From Stenotrophobium sp040387055 (lineage in GTDB: Bacteria > Pseudomonadota > Gammaproteobacteria > Nevskiales > Nevskiaceae): a DNA stretch of 19,329 bases. This document shows positions 1-7,051 of this stretch, one piece after another; positions within the stretch are counted from its first letter, which is position 1, and each line of letters begins with the position of its first letter. The notes beneath the pieces were generated by a model. It was not told the origin of the DNA. It saw only the letters and a list, made by a program, of their open reading frames with translations, and did no database searches. The position numbers and the translations under genes were made by a program. The stretch is taken from NCBI GenBank assembly GCA_040387055.1, contig JAZKEM010000015.1, positions 1 through 19,329 of the forward strand. Reading direction: 5' to 3'.

Positions 1-1634
1 GACAGTTCTGCGTGATCGATGTCGATCACCATCTTCTTCTTCATGATCTGTTCAATCGCGTAGCGACCCAGCTCGGTGATGCCACGCGAGTTGCACTGAC
101 GACCTGCTGGATACACCGGCAATATGCCGCCGCCTGCTGCGAACACTGCTTGCGTGAGTGGATCTGTGCCGGTGCCCGGAATCGCCGTCGTCATCTCAGC
201 GCCCGCGCTGTAGAAGTAAGTTGGACCGTCACCGCCTCTTGGGCAGTTGTAGGTTTTCCAGAAGGCTTGCGTCTGCAGGAAGCCGATCAGGTTGATTGCC
301 AGACCGTTGAAAATACCCGTGCCGCCGAGCGCACTGTTAACGTCGTGGAAAGGATAGATCTGACGCACGCCAAGTTTGTAGAGCTCATCGAGTTTTGTAT
401 CGATGTCTTCCTTGGTGCAGCCAATCGATTCAATCGGTCCGACAAAGTTAACGGTGCAGTCGAAAAGATCAGCGAACTCAACGCCGGGGACGACAGCGAG
501 TTTGCCTTCGTTGATGACTTTGCGTGCTTCCTGCGGGCTCTTCACCGGCTGATACCAGCCTTTGCCAGGACCGCCTTCCTGCGCGTCGACATAATCCCGG
601 ATGTCGTACATGTACTGCACCTGCTTGGTGCCGATGCTCATGTCGTTGCAATCAGGAATCGGCGTGCCAGGGTGAGTCGCGCCGATAAACGTTGCACCCA
701 ACTCACATAGCGCATTGATGTTGGTGCCCAGATCCACTTGCACGCGCAGGCCTGCTTTCCAAGCGCGCTCTACCCACTTGTAGTACATGCCTTGATGCGT
801 GTTGCTGTCGGCGGTGGGCCAACCAATAAATGTAGGCCAGCCCAGGGTTTCATGTGGCGTGGGCGCGGTGTGGATGATGGTGTCTGGATCGGTAAGGCCA
901 TTGGGGCCGTGTACGCCTTCGCAATTCTTCAGCGCTTCACCAACGCCAAAACGATTGAATGGCATGCCGTAGAGCACGCCACCTGCTGAAGGGCCGATGT
1001 TGCGACTGCCGTCAGACAATTCGCTCGACATCATCATGTGCGTGTGGCCGTCAGCAAAACCGATCACGGGCTTGTTAACGCCCGCGCCTTTGTAGGTTTC
1101 ACCTTCGATATCCACCGGCATTTCGGGGTAAGGCGTGCAACCGGTTGTGGGCGCAAATTTGAAAGTGCCGGGCGCATCTGACAACACGAGTTTGCCGCTG
1201 GCATCTGTGGCTAAAGATTTGTTGGCCGATTTTGAAAACAGCGTGTACTGGCCGCTGCCAGTGGTTTCGATCGTCCAGTCTGCGGCGTCTGATGGCGAGC
1301 TCACGCTGCCGACATTGCTGCCATTGGCGGCGAGCATGGTTTTATCAGTGGCGTAGCAAATGTATTTGCCAAGCGCAGTGGGTTTCAAATAAAGCGGTTC
1401 GCCATCGGCGACAGCGGGTGCGGTGGCCGCGTAACTACCATCAGTCGCATGCACGGCATGGGCATTGGCAGCGACGGATTTGAGTGCGAAGCAACCATTT
1501 GCGAGATCGTAGCGAGTGACCGGCACCGACGGCACGCTCGGTGTCACGCTCTGATCAGGTGAACTGGATCGACTACATGCGCTCAAGCTCAACAGCACCA
1601 CGGCACTCGTGGTCCAAATTTTAAAATGTCTCAT
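1..1634 (-). CDS. Lipoprotein with beta-trefoil-like region and M19 dipeptidase-like metallo-hydrolase domain (partial, runs off left edge)
   Basis: Open from the ATG at 1634-1632 to the window edge: 544 codons without a stop, C-terminus missing. GGGGAG lies just upstream of the start. Residues 1-19 form a lipoprotein signal ending in the lipobox L-S-A-C, so the mature protein is probably membrane-anchored. Residues about 40-165 look like a beta-trefoil (repeated LYLKP, KYICYATDKTML and QYTLFSKSANKSLA-type strands). Then come the marks of a TIM-barrel metal hydrolase like membrane dipeptidase: ADGHTH (194-199), VVPGVEFADLF (E386), GVRQIYPFHDVN (H430) and KKMVIDIDHAE (H541). These match the order HxD, E, H, DxSH of family M19, but the first motif is HxH. 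The substrate is unknown; dipeptides or other amides are possible. An AraC-type regulator sits 102 bp upstream on the same strand. The fold assignment is an inference from motifs. Confidence 0.75.
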   Translation of the reverse strand, partial: MRHFKIWTTSAVVLLSLSACSRSSSPDQSVTPSVPSVPVTRYDLANGCFALKSVAANAHAVHATDGSYAATAPAVADGEPLYLKPTALGKYICYATDKTMLAANGSNVGSVSSPSDAADWTIETTGSGQYTLFSKSANKSLATDASGKLVLSDAPGTFKFAPTTGCTPYPEMPVDIEGETYKGAGVNKPVIGFADGHTHMMMSSELSDGSRNIGPSAGGVLYGMPFNRFGVGEALKNCEGVHGPNGLTDPDTIIHTAPTPHETLGWPTFIGWPTADSNTHQGMYYKWVERAWKAGLRVQVDLGTNINALCELGATFIGATHPGTPIPDCNDMSIGTKQVQYMYDIRDYVDAQEGGPGKGWYQPVKSPQEARKVINEGKLAVVPGVEFADLFDCTVNFVGPIESIGCTKEDIDTKLDELYKLGVRQIYPFHDVNSALGGTGIFNGLAINLIGFLQTQAFWKTYNCPRGGDGPTYFYSAGAEMTTAIPGTGTDPLTQAVFAAGGGILPVYPAGRQCNSRGITELGRYAIEQIMKKKMVIDIDHAEL

Positions 1635-1672
1635 AAAAATACTCCCCGCTCCTTATTTCGGACTGATGCTCA

Positions 1673-1688
1673 GCCCTATCTAAAGGGC
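1673..1688. repeat. Short inverted repeat in the leader of the M19-like lipoprotein gene
   Basis: GCCCT (1673-1677) and AGGGC (1684-1688) form a 5-bp stem around a 6-base loop, about 40 bases upstream of the lipoprotein start and 48 bases beyond the araC-type stop. No T-run follows on either strand, so it is not a standard intrinsic terminator. It could be an operator or a leader hairpin. Apart from this and the Shine-Dalgarno of the lipoprotein gene, I see nothing definite in 1635-1736. Confidence 0.3.
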
Positions 1689-1736
1689 AGGCCAGTACGG
1701 TGTATAAAATCTAAATTCTGATATTCGTCATCAGGC

Positions 1737-2750
1737 TCAATGCCTGTATTCGCTCGGACTGACGCCAGTCCAGCGCTTGAAAGCGCGACGGAAATTACGC
1801 ACGTCGCTATAACCGGTTTCGATGGCGATGCGTTCCACAGCCACGCTGGAATGTGTCAGCAAACTCAGTGCACGGGTTTTGCGCACGTTCTCAACCAGTG
1901 CCTCAAAAGACATGCCGCCAGCAGCGAGTCGGCGACGCAATGTGCGGCCAGACATATTGAGTTCGCGCGCAACATCTTCCAGCGTGATGCCTTGCATCAG
2001 CGTTTTGTATGCGGCGCGTTCAACGGCGCTGCAGAGATCATCTTTGGCTTTTTCTTGTTGAGAAAAAGTTTCCAATAACTCCAGCGCTTGATGCAGCCCG
2101 AGCGGATGGTGCGTTGGCACTGGCAGTGCCAGCAGCTTGGCCTCAAATACAAAGCGATTGCTGGCAGCACCAAAATTCACCGGCACGTTGAACACTTGGC
2201 GTGCAAATTCGGCGTTGCCGCGTTCGTGATGAACAAAATCAATCTGCGTGAGTTGTACGGCGCCACCGGTGAGTGCGCGGGCGTAGGCGAGCGTGCTGGA
2301 AAAGGCTTCTTCAGTGATGAAGGCCTGAATCTCGGGATCTGGGAAGTTATGCTCCAACTCCAGCCAAACCAATGCGCCAGCCGAGCGCAGATCAACGCGA
2401 TAACCGAGCGCGCCGGTGAGCACCAAGTGCTCAAGGCCGAGGCCCATCGCCTCGCCGAGGGTTTTGCACATCGCCATGGCGTGTCCGACCAAGCCCATTG
2501 AGCCCAATGTGCCGCGTGCGCCGAGCGTGAGCCCAAGCGCTGGATCAGGGATCACGGCGAGTGCGCGCTGCACCATCAAACTGGCTTGGCGATAGGAAAC
2601 GCGGGTGGAAGGTTTGCTCAGATCTTCAACGCTAAAGCCGAGGCCACGGCACAAGTTTTCCGGCTGCACGCCGCGCTCAGGCGCGATCATCGCCAGCGCC
2701 AGCAGCAGGTCCGTCGGAAAAATTGCTTCGTCGTAGCGCGGGTCAGCCAA
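1737..2750 (-). CDS. AraC family transcriptional regulator with Arabinose_bd-type N-terminal domain
   Basis: 337 residues, the usual size for AraC regulators with the PF12625-type ligand domain (OruR/ArgR-like group). The N-terminal half, about residues 15-205, carries the pattern of that domain (GLTLGARGTLGSMGLVGHAM, then a NFPDPEIQAFITEEAF-like stretch). The C-terminal DNA-binding domain has both helix-turn-helix units: ITLEDVARELNMSGRTLRR (255-273) and VERIAIETGYSDVRNFRRAF (305-324), closing with the family signature WTGVSPSEYR. The start is TTG at 2750-2748; AAGGAG seven bases upstream supports it and no ATG fits better. It presumably senses a small molecule and controls nearby genes, with the M19-like lipoprotein gene downstream as the first candidate. 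The ligand is unknown. Confidence 0.9.
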   Translation of the reverse strand: MADPRYDEAIFPTDLLLALAMIAPERGVQPENLCRGLGFSVEDLSKPSTRVSYRQASLMVQRALAVIPDPALGLTLGARGTLGSMGLVGHAMAMCKTLGEAMGLGLEHLVLTGALGYRVDLRSAGALVWLELEHNFPDPEIQAFITEEAFSSTLAYARALTGGAVQLTQIDFVHHERGNAEFARQVFNVPVNFGAASNRFVFEAKLLALPVPTHHPLGLHQALELLETFSQQEKAKDDLCSAVERAAYKTLMQGITLEDVARELNMSGRTLRRRLAAGGMSFEALVENVRKTRALSLLTHSSVAVERIAIETGYSDVRNFRRAFKRWTGVSPSEYRH

Positions 2751-2905
2751 CGCTTCTCTCCTTATAAGTTTTCATTCTGTCTCTACGTGACGCAAGAAAC
2801 AACGAAAAAGAGCGCATGTCGTGTAGTAATAATGACTGTGTCGGCGTAGCCATTGAAGTCAGACCGCGTTGCCGTGACACTTGGGGCATACATTGGGAGG
2901 GCCAT

Positions 2906-3127
2906 ATGGCGAACAAACAAGCGGACGAATTACGCAGCAAACTCAAGCCTGGTGCGGGCTTGGAGTTTTTGAATGAACTCGACAAGGACAGCCTCACGCT
3001 ACTCAACAAGGGTTTGGATGACGCTAAAAAAACTGAGCATCAGGCCTTGGATAAAGCCATCGAAGGGTCGATGACGATGATTCCTTTCCTGCTCCGTGGT
3101 GCCTTCAAGAAGATTCTGTTCCCATGA
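2906..3127 (+). CDS. Small protein of unknown function, translationally coupled to the next gene
   Basis: 73 residues, charged and probably alpha-helical: it opens with MANKQADELRSKL, has a lysine- and aspartate-rich middle, and ends with the hydrophobic-basic segment IPFLLRGAFKKILFP. GGGAGG five bases before the ATG at 2906 decides the start; an in-frame ATG at 2816 is possible but has no comparable ribosome site, and the added 30 residues are cysteine-rich and unlike the rest. The stop overlaps the next start as ATGA (3124-3127), so the two proteins are probably made together and may interact. No signal peptide or clear transmembrane segment. I do not recognise the family. Confidence 0.7.
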   Translation: MANKQADELRSKLKPGAGLEFLNELDKDSLTLLNKGLDDAKKTEHQALDKAIEGSMTMIPFLLRGAFKKILFP

Positions 3128-4116
3128 GCCAACTCTCCACCCGTGCAGAAATTATCAAACTCGCGCGTTTGCTCAAGCTCAAAGAAGCACAGCTTGCGAG
3201 TTTGGAAAAATATGAAGTCGCGCAGCTGCGTGATCTACGCGAGCGCATGTCTGCCGCGCTGTACGACAGTAGCCGCCCCCATTTGGTGCGCGTTGCTGCG
3301 GCAACCAAGCTGATTCCGGTGGCGCTGATCGCGGCGATTGGCGAAAAATTCTACGGCCCTCTGCTTTGTGCGCGCGTCACTGGTTTGATGTCACCTGAGC
3401 GTGCGGCGGAAGTTGCAGGGAAATTGCCCGCAACCTTTCTCGCCGACCTATCGATTGAACTCGATCCGCGCAGCGCAAAAGAAGTGATCGCGCTATTGCC
3501 TGCGAGTCTTGTGGTCACCGTCGCCAAAGAAATGCTCAAGCGCCGCGAGTACATCACCATGGCGCGCTTTGTTGATGTGTTGTCAGACAAAGTGATTCGC
3601 GCAGTGATGGATGTCATCAAAGATGATCGCGCGCTATTGGAGATTGCTTTTTTCGTTGAGTCAGCGGATCGCCTTGATGCGCTGATCGGCATGATTCCTG
3701 AAGAACGCCTGCGCAGCGTCATCGTCACCGCAGCGTCGGATGAAAATAATCTGTGGCCAGAAGCCTTGTCGATGATGACGCAGGTCGGCGACAAGCTGCG
3801 CGGAAAGATGGGCGACATCACCGCGAGTCTCAGCGATGAACAGCTATCCACCGTTATTGCAGCCGTTGAACGCGGCGGCATGTGGGGCGCATGGGTTGGC
3901 GTGTTGTCGGCGATGAGCGTGGAGTCGCAGCGCCGTGTGCTGAGTCTTGCCGATGTTGAATCGCCGGAGGCGCTGTCAGCGCTGGCCACTGCTGCGAAGG
4001 AGCATGGTTTGTGGAATCAGTTGTTGCCGCTGCTCAAGTTTATGAATGATGCACCAAGGAAGCAGCTTGAGGATTTTTTTGAGCGAGTTAAGTCGACTGT
4101 TAAAAACATGGGCTAG
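3124..4116 (+). CDS. Alpha-helical repeat protein of unknown function
   Basis: 330 residues, almost all predictable helix, without signal peptide or convincing transmembrane helix, so probably cytoplasmic. Residues 1-45 are a charged, possibly coiled-coil segment (LARLLKLKEAQLASLEKYE). Residues about 85-200 contain units such as MSPERAAEVAGKLPATFLA and LDPRSAKEVIALLPASLV that resemble the cytoplasmic MgtE N-terminal helical repeats, but there is no membrane channel part. The C-terminal third has three units marked by tryptophans at 211, 254 and 297, spaced exactly 43 residues. It overlaps the upstream 73-residue gene by four bases. A solenoid scaffold or protein-binding role is plausible from the fold type only. 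A repeat block begins two bases after the stop. Confidence 0.75.
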   Translation: MSQLSTRAEIIKLARLLKLKEAQLASLEKYEVAQLRDLRERMSAALYDSSRPHLVRVAAATKLIPVALIAAIGEKFYGPLLCARVTGLMSPERAAEVAGKLPATFLADLSIELDPRSAKEVIALLPASLVVTVAKEMLKRREYITMARFVDVLSDKVIRAVMDVIKDDRALLEIAFFVESADRLDALIGMIPEERLRSVIVTAASDENNLWPEALSMMTQVGDKLRGKMGDITASLSDEQLSTVIAAVERGGMWGAWVGVLSAMSVESQRRVLSLADVESPEALSALATAAKEHGLWNQLLPLLKFMNDAPRKQLEDFFERVKSTVKNMG

Positions 4117-4117
4117 C

Positions 4118-4154
4118 GGTTTCGTAGGGTGGGTAGAGCGTAGCGAAACCCACC
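4118..4154. repeat. Inverted-repeat element of the CGTAGGGTGGG type
   Basis: Starting two bases after the preceding stop codon, GGTTTCG (4118-4124) pairs with CGAAACC (4144-4150), and GGTGGG (4128-4133) pairs with CCCACC (4149-4154). The two stems overlap and cannot both form fully. Short dispersed sequences of this type, beginning GTAGGGTGGG and ending CGAAACCCACC, are familiar from many proteobacterial intergenic regions. An inverted relative ends the same gap at 4329-4350. Confidence 0.6.
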
Positions 4155-4200
4155 GTCTTTTCTTGTCAATTTTAGCTACTGCCAGCTTTTCTTTAAGGTC

Positions 4201-4277
4201 GTGTATTCCGCGCTAAAGCGCGGGTAACTTTCTTTGCACAAGCAAAGAAAGTAACTCGCACGGCGTGCGAAATACGT
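4201..4277. repeat. Three-armed cloverleaf-like palindromic repeat
   Basis: Three perfect hairpins in a row: CCGCGCT-AA-AGCGCGG (4208-4223), an 11-bp stem ACTTTCTTTGC with loop ACAA and its complement (4227-4252), and TCGCAC-GGC-GTGCGA (4256-4270). Only three bases separate successive arms, and GTATT (4203-4207) pairs with AATAC (4271-4275) to close the whole, extended by two possible G-T pairs. No open reading frame is involved. The middle arm resembles dispersed repeats built on CTTTCTTTGC and its complement in other proteobacteria. It may be a REP-like mobile repeat, a protein-binding cruciform or a structured transcript end. Confidence 0.65.
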
Positions 4278-4328
4278 CATCTCAATCAGGACAGGCAGCA
4301 GCCAGCGAAGCGCGTGCAAATCGCGAAA

Positions 4329-4350
4329 GGCGGGATGCTCCCGCCCTACG
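4329..4350. repeat. Inverted-repeat element abutting the argH stop codon
   Basis: GGCGGGA (4329-4335) and TCCCGCC (4339-4345) form a perfect 7-bp stem with loop TGC, followed by CTACG. Read on the minus strand it begins TTTTCGTAGGGCGGG, matching the left element at 4121-4133 with one changed base (TTCGTAGGGTGGG there). It ends six bases from the argH stop and could act as the argH transcript end hairpin, although no T-run follows on that strand. Confidence 0.55.
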
Positions 4351-4355
4351 AAAAC

Positions 4356-5747
4356 TCAGCTTTTAGCGCGAGCTCGGGCAATCGCCGCGCGAACTTGCTC
4401 TGGCGCAGTGCCACCATAAGTCTTACGCGCAGCAACACTCGCATCCAGCGTAATGTGATCAAACACATCCTTCTGAATTAGCGCTGAGAACGTCTGCAGT
4501 TCTTCCAGCGAAAGCTCGCAGATATCGCAACCCTTCTTCGCCGCAAAACCAACCGTTGCGCCGACAACATGATGCGCATCGCGGAACGGCAAGCCTTTGC
4601 CGACGAGATAGTCTGCAAGATCAGTCGCCGTCGAGAAACCTTTGGCCGCAGCCGCCCGGCAAGCTTCGCGATTGACGCGAATGTGCGGAGCCATTTCGCC
4701 GTAAACCTCTAGGCAAATGCTCAGCGTGTCGCAGGCGTCGAACAGCGGCTCTTTGTCTTCCTGATTGTCGCGGTTGTAGGCCAGTGGCTGGCCTTTCATC
4801 AGCACGAGCAATGCATTGAGATCGCCGATAACGCGGCCGGTTTTACCGCGCACGAGTTCGGGCACGTCTGGGTTTTTCTTCTGCGGCATGATGCTGCTGC
4901 CGGTGCAGAAACGATCAGGCAGATTCACAAAGCCGAACATCGGCGTCGACCACAGGATCAGCTCTTCGCTCCAGCGTGAGAGGTGCACCATGATCAAGCT
5001 CGCAGCTGCGCAGAATTCAATCGCGAAGTCGCGATCACTGACGGCGTCGAGAGAATTTTCTGTCACGCCATCAAAGCCGAGCAGTTCTGCGGCGTAGTGA
5101 CGATCGAGCGGATAAACGGTGCCCGCCAGCGCGGCAGAACCGAGCGGCAGCAGGTTGAGGCGTTTGCGGCAATCGATCAGACGCGTGCGATCACGCACGA
5201 TCTGTTCGCGCCAGGCCAGCATGTGATGGCCAAACGTGACGGGCTGTGCGATTTGCAGATGCGTGAAACCGGGCATCACGGAATCGGCTTCGCGTTCAGC
5301 CAGATCCAGCAGGCCAGCGGCGAGACGATCAATCAGCACGGTGACGTCGTCGATCACGTCGCGCACATACAAACGAATGTCGGTGGCAACTTGGTCGTTG
5401 CGGCTGCGGCCGGTGTGCAGGCGTTTGCCCGCATCGCCGATGCGTTCGGTCAGACGCGACTCGATGTTCATGTGCACATCTTCGAGTTCAGTCTTCCACT
5501 CGAATTTGCCGCTTTCGATTTCTGCGCGAATTTCATCCAGACCGGTGACGATCTTGTCGACATCGGCTTGAGCCAGCACACCTACTTTGGCGAGCATGCG
5601 AGCATGTGCCTGACTGCCCGCGATGTCCTGACGGTATAGGCGCTTATCAAAGCTCACGGACTCGGAGAGTCGCGCAACCAGTTCAGTGTTGGATTCACTG
5701 AAACGGCCGCTCCACATGGCGTTCTTATCGGTGCCTGACTGGGTCAT
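4356..5747 (-). CDS. argH: Argininosuccinate lyase
   Basis: 463 residues, normal for ArgH. The cytoplasmic enzyme splits argininosuccinate into arginine and fumarate, the last step of arginine synthesis; it belongs to the fumarase/aspartase superfamily and works as a homotetramer. All three family signatures are present: HTGRSRNDQ (111-119), PGFTHLQIAQP (159-169, catalytic histidine 163) and the mobile loop GSSIMPQKKNPD (283-294, catalytic serine in the SS pair). The N-terminal MWSGRFSE also matches the family. Divergent from algZ across a 209-bp gap, as in Pseudomonas. The ATG at 5747 has only a weak ribosome site, but the MWSGRF context fixes it to within a few codons. Confidence 0.97.
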   Translation of the reverse strand: MTQSGTDKNAMWSGRFSESNTELVARLSESVSFDKRLYRQDIAGSQAHARMLAKVGVLAQADVDKIVTGLDEIRAEIESGKFEWKTELEDVHMNIESRLTERIGDAGKRLHTGRSRNDQVATDIRLYVRDVIDDVTVLIDRLAAGLLDLAEREADSVMPGFTHLQIAQPVTFGHHMLAWREQIVRDRTRLIDCRKRLNLLPLGSAALAGTVYPLDRHYAAELLGFDGVTENSLDAVSDRDFAIEFCAAASLIMVHLSRWSEELILWSTPMFGFVNLPDRFCTGSSIMPQKKNPDVPELVRGKTGRVIGDLNALLVLMKGQPLAYNRDNQEDKEPLFDACDTLSICLEVYGEMAPHIRVNREACRAAAAKGFSTATDLADYLVGKGLPFRDAHHVVGATVGFAAKKGCDICELSLEELQTFSALIQKDVFDHITLDASVAARKTYGGTAPEQVRAAIARARAKS

Positions 5748-5787
5748 GGTGATGGGTCGCAGAATCGTGTAGCTGGGAAAGGGCGCA

Positions 5788-5793
5788 ATTATA
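5788..5793 (-). promoter_or_regulatory. Probable sigma-70 -10 element of argH
   Basis: The minus strand reads a perfect TATAAT here, which would start transcription near 5780, about 33 bases before the argH ATG. The -35 position (GCCGAC at 17-base spacing) is a poor match, so the promoter may be weak or activated. I see no clear ARG box in the surrounding bases. Confidence 0.45.
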
Positions 5794-5878
5794 GAGGTCG
5801 CGGGTGCTAAGTCGGCGTCACCGCGTAAGATTTAAGGTATTTTTAGCGCACCCGCAGGCATCTTTGGCGGGTTATAGT

Positions 5879-5906
5879 TTGTTATTAAACATTAATTAAA
5901 AATAAT
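5879..5906 (+). promoter_or_regulatory. Possible promoter of the algZ-algR operon in an AT-rich stretch
   Basis: TTGTTA (5879-5884), a 16-base spacer and AATAAT (5901-5906) make a moderate sigma-70 match within an unusually AT-rich stretch (about 5872-5925), 50 bases before the TTG start of algZ. Just upstream, CACCCGC (5849-5855) and GCGGG (5867-5871) form a hairpin. The AT-richness makes chance matches likely, hence the low confidence. Confidence 0.3.
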
Positions 5907-5956
5907 TAGTTCAACATTTAAAAAACGAACGCAGAAGACAAAATTCGGACCCAAGC

Positions 5957-7036
5957 TTGGAAAACATCAAACCACAGGCCATCGCGCAGACCCAACTGAT
6001 CCCCGACTTTTGTCGCGGGCGCACGATCTTTATGTTGGCGCTGGCGATGGAGTTGGTGGCGTTTGTATTGACGCTCGCGGGCAACGCGCGTGGCGAAGCC
6101 GCGATCTTTCATCTCGCGCTGCTGTCTTTGTATCTGCAATGGATTGCGTTGTGCAGCGCTGCGGCGCTGTGCTGGGCGCGGCGCTGGCTCAAGATTGCAC
6201 GGCCCGGCATCGTGTTCTTTGTGTGTTGGGGCATCTTGACCCTGATTGCGCTGTTCATCAGCCAATTTGCGTACAGTCTTTGTGAAGCGGTGCCGATCTA
6301 TCCGGGCTTTCCGGATGAGCCACGTGGCGCATTCATCATTCGCAGCACGGTGATTTCCGCCATCGTTTCGCTGCTCTTGCTGCGCTATTTCTGGTTGCGT
6401 CACGAGTGGCGTGCGCAAGTGACGCTCGAAGGTGAATCGCGTTATCAGGCGCTCAATGCGCGCATTCAACCGCACTTCCTGTTCAACTCGCTCAATAGCA
6501 TTGCAGCGATGATTTCGATCAAGCCCGCCGAGGCTGAATTGATGGTCGAGGACTTGTCCGACCTGTTTCGCGCCAGCATGGAAAAGCGCGATCGCATCGT
6601 GCCTCTGGGCGATGAAATAGCGTTGGTGCATGCCTATTTGCGCATCGAAAAAGTGCGTATGTCAGATCGTCTCAACGTAGAGTGGGACGTGCCGGAAGAG
6701 TTGCTCGGCTGGCGTGTGCCGATGTTGGTGATTCAGCCGCTGGTGGAAAATGCGGTGCATCACGGCATCTCTAAATTGCGCGAGCCGGGGATCATCCGCA
6801 TCCGTATCCGCGAGATCAGCAATCGTCTGATTATTGAGGTGGAGAACCCATTGCCGCCGCAGGATGTTGAAAAGAAGCACGGCAACCGCATCGCTGTTGA
6901 TAATATTGCTCAACGTCTGCAACTCATTTACGGTGATAGGGCGTTGCTCGAGTTAGGGCTCGACCGTGATATTCAGGGCGCAATTTTTCGCGCCCGCATG
7001 ACGCTGCCATTGGCGGCACAATTAAAAGAAGCGTAA
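5957..7036 (+). CDS. algZ: LytS-type membrane sensor histidine kinase AlgZ/FimS
   Basis: 359 residues. Four transmembrane helices (about 22-42, 49-72, 84-106, 127-147) precede a cytoplasmic kinase part with the His_kinase motif ARIQPHFLFNSLNS (phospho-acceptor H173) and the N-box IQPLVENAVHHG (about 259-269). The usual glycine-rich ATP box is degenerate (HGNRIAVDNIAQRLQ), as is known for AlgZ of Pseudomonas, where loss of standard kinase boxes has been noted. In that genus AlgZ/FimS with AlgR controls alginate, type IV pili and virulence; the target genes here are unknown. The start is TTG at 5957: an in-frame stop lies at 5903-5905 and no ATG occurs before residue 26, while the LIPDFC segment (residues 14-19) is typical of the family and must be included. 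The ribosome site is weak. The regulator follows after 15 bases. Confidence 0.88.
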   Translation: MENIKPQAIAQTQLIPDFCRGRTIFMLALAMELVAFVLTLAGNARGEAAIFHLALLSLYLQWIALCSAAALCWARRWLKIARPGIVFFVCWGILTLIALFISQFAYSLCEAVPIYPGFPDEPRGAFIIRSTVISAIVSLLLLRYFWLRHEWRAQVTLEGESRYQALNARIQPHFLFNSLNSIAAMISIKPAEAELMVEDLSDLFRASMEKRDRIVPLGDEIALVHAYLRIEKVRMSDRLNVEWDVPEELLGWRVPMLVIQPLVENAVHHGISKLREPGIIRIRIREISNRLIIEVENPLPPQDVEKKHGNRIAVDNIAQRLQLIYGDRALLELGLDRDIQGAIFRARMTLPLAAQLKEA

Positions 7037-7051
7037 AGCGAGGGAATGGCG

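Noticed and set aside
12..710. 232-codon plus-strand open frame
   Set aside because: It lies opposite the M19-like lipoprotein frame, which has a signal peptide, a ribosome site and family motifs. The plus-strand product shows no recognisable domain.
2816..2905. Upstream ATG that would extend the 73-residue protein to 103 residues
   Set aside because: There is no good ribosome site there, while GGGAGG is well placed for the ATG at 2906, and the extra residues look like translated intergenic sequence.
4201..4277. tRNA gene suggested by the cloverleaf shape
   Set aside because: There is no T-loop GTTCGA-type sequence, no anticodon arm of proper geometry and no 7-bp acceptor stem.
4983..5639. 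218-codon plus-strand open frame inside argH
   Set aside because: It is the antisense shadow of an unmistakable argH; no ribosome site or domain.
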